Shown here: piece after piece, positions 5,526-8,738 of the stretch
Position numbering within the stretch: the stretch's first letter is position 1
Layout of the letters: every line of letters starts with the position of its first letter
DNA from: Spirochaetia bacterium
Lineage (GTDB): Bacteria; Spirochaetota; Spirochaetia; Treponematales; Breznakiellaceae
DNA length: 8,738 nt
NCBI GenBank assembly: GCA_025997895.1
Contig: BNVF01000095.1
Coordinates: 1-8,738 of the forward strand
Reading direction: 5' to 3'
The notes under the pieces: generated by a model
What the model saw: only the letters and a program-made list of their open reading frames with translations
What the model was told of the DNA's origin: nothing
Databases searched by the model: none
Position numbers and translations under genes: made by a program

Positions 5526-6316
5526 TTAGTACGGCCTGAATCCCACATACCCTGCCGGGCTTCGCCTTTGATACTGGGAATATCCAGCACCATGCCGGGC
5601 TCAATCAGATCAGGATTGCCCGGTTCGGGCAGCTTTGATTTATTGGCGTCGTAGATTACCTTCCATTGCCAGGGGTCGTTATAGGCCCAGGAACGGCCGG
5701 CGATATTCCAGAGACAATCCCTGAAACTCGTCCAGGTTCTGACGGTGTACTGCGCCGGCAGGGGCCGGCTTCCGTCGGGGGCCTGGATATAGGCCAATAT
5801 ATCAACAACCTTGTTCGCGGCGCTAATAGCCTCATCCCACTCTTCCTCGGAGCGGAGGTTCAGGCTGGCCTCGTAATACGTTGAGGCTTCACTGTACTCA
5901 ATCGGATACTGTTTGGCCGCGCCGCTTGATGCGGCCCAGTCAATGCGTTGCTTTGCAGCGGCAATAGCGTCATTGGTGTCTTTGATTTTTAATTGAAGGG
6001 CGACATATTCATCCGAAAGTTGGGCGTAACGTATTGCCTCCTGCGCGAAGTTGGTTGATGCATCATAATCGCCGTAGTCGTAGGTGTCCTGAGCCAGTTT
6101 GGCCAGCCGCAGACTTTCAAGAAAATATTGATTATTGCGGATTTCCTGCGGAATAACAGACCCGGCATCAGAGGAAGCCGCAGCGGCAAGTATCGCAATA
6201 GAAACAAAAAGCGGATCCTTGAACTCCGGCTCAGGAAGACTGTATTGCGCAAACACCGGCTGGATTCCAACAAGTACCATAATGATTATTAATACAAGAC
6301 TCATTCTACCTCTCAT
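5522..6316 (-). CDS. Secreted helical-repeat protein with C-terminal LysM domain
   Basis: 264 residues with a signal peptide (cleavage likely after VFA, residue 23). Residues about 60-180 carry two or more alpha-helical repeats (for example AQDTYDYGDYDASTNFAQEAI and ASLNLRSEEEWDEAISAANKV), of the same type as in the upstream lipoprotein. Residues 190-247 match a LysM domain (YTVRTW, LWNIAG, WQWKVIYDANK, DLIEPGMVLDIP), so the protein probably binds peptidoglycan in the periplasm. Its ATG overlaps the upstream lipoprotein's TGA as ATGA, implying translational coupling and a shared role. The arrangement recalls the tmpA-tmpB pair of pathogenic treponemes, but orthology is not shown here. An internal Met at residue 5 is an alternative start. 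Confidence 0.88.
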   Translation of the reverse strand: MRGRMSLVLIIIMVLVGIQPVFAQYSLPEPEFKDPLFVSIAILAAAASSDAGSVIPQEIRNNQYFLESLRLAKLAQDTYDYGDYDASTNFAQEAIRYAQLSDEYVALQLKIKDTNDAIAAAKQRIDWAASSGAAKQYPIEYSEASTYYEASLNLRSEEEWDEAISAANKVVDILAYIQAPDGSRPLPAQYTVRTWTSFRDCLWNIAGRSWAYNDPWQWKVIYDANKSKLPEPGNPDLIEPGMVLDIPSIKGEARQGMWDSGRTN

Positions 6317-7434
6317 ATTGAACCTCCTTCAATAATTACCTCTGCCTGTCTGGCGGTTTCATCGCTTTCGTCAATTTTTTCCCCGGCTTCTTTGATCGTC
6401 TCCTCGGCGATACGGCGCTTTTCTGCGGCATCACGGCTTACCATCATAAACCTGGCTTCGGATTCCGTATAAAGGGCTGCCGAATTCTCATAGAGCTCTG
6501 ACTTTAATGCAAGTTCAGCCTGATTGTAGAGCGCATCGGCATCACGGAAAGAATCCCGCACCGCTATATTTGCTTTGAGGTCCAGAGCTTTCTTCCGTTC
6601 GTCTGTTGCGGAAGTCCGCTGCGCAGAGACATAACCGGCCCACCCGGTAACCAATACCAGATTATAGCGAAGCAGCGCTTCCTCAGCATTGCTCTGTGCC
6701 GTCTCGTAGTCCCCGGTGTCATAGGCATTCAACGCAGTCAGGGCAATCTCATCGGCACGATCAAAATTTTCAGGATCATAAGAAATAAAATCCCGATCCA
6801 CTATTTCCAACCGAACCAGGTATGCATCGGCGCCGGTTTTCAGGGTCTGATACTCACCGAGCGCCTTTATGGCAGTATCCCTGGCGGTATAATAATCCTG
6901 CGCCTCGTATTGGCTTAACGCCGAAAGGGCAATCTCGTCAGCTTTTCGCAGATACTCAGGAAAAGAATAGGTAAGCCCGGTGGCGATAAGATCGTCCCTG
7001 GCAGCAATTATCTCATCTTCTCTGGCCTGGGCGTAAAGGGGTATGGTCTTTTTAAAAAGTTCATCGTAGGTATCGGCTGCGGCGTTATACGCAACTGTTG
7101 CCTGCTGAACCTCGGCCTCGGATGATTTGGGGAGCGTACCTGCCGCCGTATATTGAGACTCGACGGATTCCCAATCGCTGGGGAAATAAGACGGACTCTC
7201 AAAATCAAGCGCCCGCTTCCGGGCTTCTTCCGCCCGGTTAACAGCTTTATTCAGAGCGTCAAGCACCGCCTGGCTTGGGCCCCCCGGTTGCGCCGGTGCC
7301 GGCTCGCCGGCGGGAGACGCCGGTTCAGCGGTTGGAGGCGCAGTTTCTGCCTGCGGCGGGGAAGATTTACAGGAAATGCTTAAAAAAGCCAACAAAGCAA
7401 CCAACAAAAGCCCGGGAAAAACATATTTTTTCAT
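6313..7434 (-). CDS. Lipoprotein with four TPR-like alpha-helical repeats (TmpA-like arrangement)
   Basis: 373 residues. The signal peptide ends at LSISC (18-22): Cys22 preceded by Ser, with Leu at -4, a relaxed lipobox acceptable in spirochaetes. A Pro/Ala/Glu-rich linker (24-55) probably reaches away from the membrane. Four related helical units follow: about 81-128 (SYFPSDWESVESQY...), 155-198 (FPEYLRKADEIALSALSQY...), 217-260 (YDPENFDRADEIALTALNAY...) and 296-333 (FRDADALYNQAELALKSELY...). The second and third are clear internal duplicates. The C-terminus (335-365) is a charged helix. AGGAG lies six bases before the ATG and a TATAAT promoter lies upstream. Probable role: periplasmic scaffold together with the coupled LysM protein (inference). 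Confidence 0.87.
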   Translation of the reverse strand: MKKYVFPGLLLVALLAFLSISCKSSPPQAETAPPTAEPASPAGEPAPAQPGGPSQAVLDALNKAVNRAEEARKRALDFESPSYFPSDWESVESQYTAAGTLPKSSEAEVQQATVAYNAAADTYDELFKKTIPLYAQAREDEIIAARDDLIATGLTYSFPEYLRKADEIALSALSQYEAQDYYTARDTAIKALGEYQTLKTGADAYLVRLEIVDRDFISYDPENFDRADEIALTALNAYDTGDYETAQSNAEEALLRYNLVLVTGWAGYVSAQRTSATDERKKALDLKANIAVRDSFRDADALYNQAELALKSELYENSAALYTESEARFMMVSRDAAEKRRIAEETIKEAGEKIDESDETARQAEVIIEGGSI

Positions 7435-7477
7435 AAGCGACTCCTTGGGACATTGAAACCCTCAATTCCCTGATAGG

Positions 7478-7506
7478 ATTATACCGTATTGTATACCTTT
7501 CAACAA
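7478..7506 (-). promoter_or_regulatory. Promoter for the lipoprotein/LysM pair
   Basis: On the minus strand TTGTTG (7501-7506) is separated by 17 bases from a perfect TATAAT (7478-7483). Transcription would start near 7470, giving a leader of about 35 bases that contains the AGGAG of the lipoprotein gene. Confidence 0.6.
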
Positions 7507-7581
7507 GCTCAATTTATATTTGAGAGGATAATACTTGAAGAAAATCTTGATTTTTGAAAGACTTTTACATATGAGGTACTT

Positions 7582-7827
7582 ATGGCTGACATTGATTTCG
7601 ATATTGTAAAACACTTTGGGGTTATTTCCACGGAAAAAGGCGGCTGGAAAAAAGAGCTGAATCTGGTCGCATGGAACGGCAGGGCTCCCAAGCTTGATAT
7701 CCGGGACTGGGCGCCGGGGCATGAAAAAATGGGGAAAGGCATTACCCTGACTCAGGAAGAAGCTGCCCAACTGGCGGAATTGCTGGTTCTGGCGCTGGCA
7801 AAGCCGGAGGAAACAACCAACTCATGA
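7582..7827 (+). CDS. YdbC/PC4-like single-stranded nucleic-acid-binding protein
   Basis: 81 residues, the usual length for stand-alone bacterial PC4-like (YdbC) proteins. The core is nearly complete and easily recognised: DFDIVKHFGVISTEKGGWKKELNLVAWNGRAPKLDIRDWAPGHEKMGKGITLTQEEAAQL. Basic and aromatic residues sit on the strands, and a C-terminal helix (55-75) should mediate dimerisation. The family binds single-stranded DNA or RNA without strong sequence preference; its physiological role in bacteria is poorly defined. GAGG lies five bases before the ATG. It is divergent from the lipoprotein/LysM pair and shares a 147-base intergenic region with it; no convincing plus-strand -35 was found. 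A long imperfect palindrome begins eight bases after its stop. Confidence 0.9.
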   Translation: MADIDFDIVKHFGVISTEKGGWKKELNLVAWNGRAPKLDIRDWAPGHEKMGKGITLTQEEAAQLAELLVLALAKPEETTNS

Positions 7828-7834
7828 GACTCCC

Positions 7835-7878
7835 CGTATCTCCGCGGCTGGGCAGCGCTGTCCAGCTACGGAAATACG
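7835..7878. repeat. 44-base imperfect palindrome after the YdbC-like gene
   Basis: CGTAT (7835-7839) pairs with ATACG (7874-7878), TCCG (7841-7844) with CGGA (7869-7872), and GCTGGGCA (7847-7854) with TGTCCAGC (7859-7866), around a GCGC centre. Of about 20 potential pairs only two positions mismatch and two are G-U. There is no T-run on the plus strand afterwards, so it is not a standard terminator. It may be a dispersed palindromic repeat or an RNA stem that protects the mRNA end. Confidence 0.75.
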
Positions 7879-7984
7879 AAGGTGTGTGCGAAAGTAAATG
7901 CTTTTACCCTGACACGAAATGACTTGCACTTTCAAATGAAAATATTGTAGTATATTACTGGAAATCGTAGAAAAAGGTGATATA

Positions 7985-8203
<219 letters not shown>

Positions 8204-8224
8204 CCTATCCAAGCGAGGTGTATC

Positions 8225-8738
8225 ATGTATAAAAAAAACGGCGTTTTATTGGCAAGTGCGGTTCTGTTGGCAGCGGTTCTGTTGTTCCTCACCGCCTGCG
8301 ATCTGTTTAGCAATAAGCCGGACGAACTATTACAGAAGATTGACGCACAGGTTGCCTACGACAATGCCCCGTTTGCCGATATCAGTATCGGGATTATTCC
8401 CGGCTCGCTTTCGGCGGTTCCGACGGAAGCGCCCAGGCAAAAGGTGGGGTACCCCTTTATGGTGCAGGCGGCGGCGAACTCTGGCTATGGGTTTTCCGGA
8501 TGGCAGGTGCTGACCAAAGCACAATGGGACGGTCTTGATTTACAAAGTGCTACTTTTGAAGCGGATTTTATTACTGCCGCCCAAAACGCCAATGCGGATA
8601 ACGCGCTGGCTACGATTAGCGATACGCTGGGAGTTGACGGCAAGCCTTCCGGCGGGGCTTCCATTACGGCGCATACGGCGAATCCGCTGGTGATTGTACC
8701 CTATGCGACATTACGGCCTGCTATCAGCAGCGCGAGCT
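8225..8738 (+). CDS. Lipoprotein, N-terminal part (continues beyond the right edge)
   Basis: Open for 171 codons to the window end with no stop. The signal peptide MYKKNGVLLASAVLLAAVLLFLTAC ends in a good lipobox (L22-T23-A24-C25), so the protein is lipid-anchored. Residues about 50-115 (ADISIGIIPGSLSAV...GYPFMVQAAANSGYGFSGWQVL) resemble the beta-rich 'bacterial repeat' / InlB-B type units found in surface proteins (a G-Y-x-F-x-x-W signature). A larger surface protein is likely; this is inference, since the C-terminal part is missing. GAGG lies six bases before the ATG. The (CT)17 leader lies immediately upstream and could control expression. Confidence 0.85.
   Translation, partial: MYKKNGVLLASAVLLAAVLLFLTACDLFSNKPDELLQKIDAQVAYDNAPFADISIGIIPGSLSAVPTEAPRQKVGYPFMVQAAANSGYGFSGWQVLTKAQWDGLDLQSATFEADFITAAQNANADNALATISDTLGVDGKPSGGASITAHTANPLVIVPYATLRPAISSAS

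Noticed and set aside
7582..7770. Minus-strand frames opposite the YdbC-like gene
   Set aside because: The plus strand encodes a near full-length PC4-like protein with a good start; the antisense frames are shadows.

Overview
The window most resembles a host-associated Treponema (Spirochaetota), probably of the termite-gut type such as T. primitia or T. azotonutricium. That placement is inference from several things: roughly 50% GC; small lipoproteins with leaders of the type MNKSKFFILGMLAL...LAGC; relaxed spirochaete lipoboxes; and a lipoprotein/LysM gene pair with helical repeats that recalls the treponemal TmpA/TmpB arrangement. No rRNA, tRNA, CRISPR array, transposase or phage gene is visible.

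Layout. (1) 1-4180 is a minus-strand transcription unit read right to left. A good sigma70-type promoter (4152-4180) is followed by a cytidylate-kinase-like protein fused to a BON domain, an M32 metallocarboxypeptidase starting at a TTG codon, a four-helix membrane protein whose start overlaps the peptidase stop, and a CDP-alcohol phosphatidyltransferase (PgsA type). A second minus-strand promoter-like sequence near 131-159 points out of the left edge. (2) 4119-4460 is a gene-poor, hairpin-rich spacer, followed by a small plus-strand lipoprotein (4461-4841) and a NUDIX hydrolase (about 4956-5525). (3) 5522-7434 is a minus-strand pair coupled by an ATGA overlap: a lipoprotein with four alpha-helical repeats and a secreted protein with the same kind of repeats plus a C-terminal LysM domain. 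Together they look like a periplasmic or peptidoglycan-linked module. The LysM gene's stop codon overlaps the convergent NUDIX stop codon. (4) 7582-7827 encodes a YdbC/PC4-like single-stranded nucleic-acid-binding protein. It is followed by a 44-base imperfect palindrome, a 34-base perfect (CT)17 tract, and the start of a further lipoprotein (8225 to the right edge).

Two signals are not explained by ordinary annotation. The first is a short DNA element with core GGGGACAGAGCTC, present at least seven times between 808 and 2750 in both orientations and several reading frames. In the peptidase and the membrane protein it supplies in-frame insert peptides (GDRA/DRAQ) and in one case a C-terminus. 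It behaves like a miniature coding-tolerant repeat, comparable in concept to Rickettsia palindromic elements. The second is (CT)17, which sits inside a leader ORF upstream of a surface lipoprotein. The three possible repeat phases end translation at three distinct places, one of them overlapping the lipoprotein start codon, which suggests a phase-variable translational switch.
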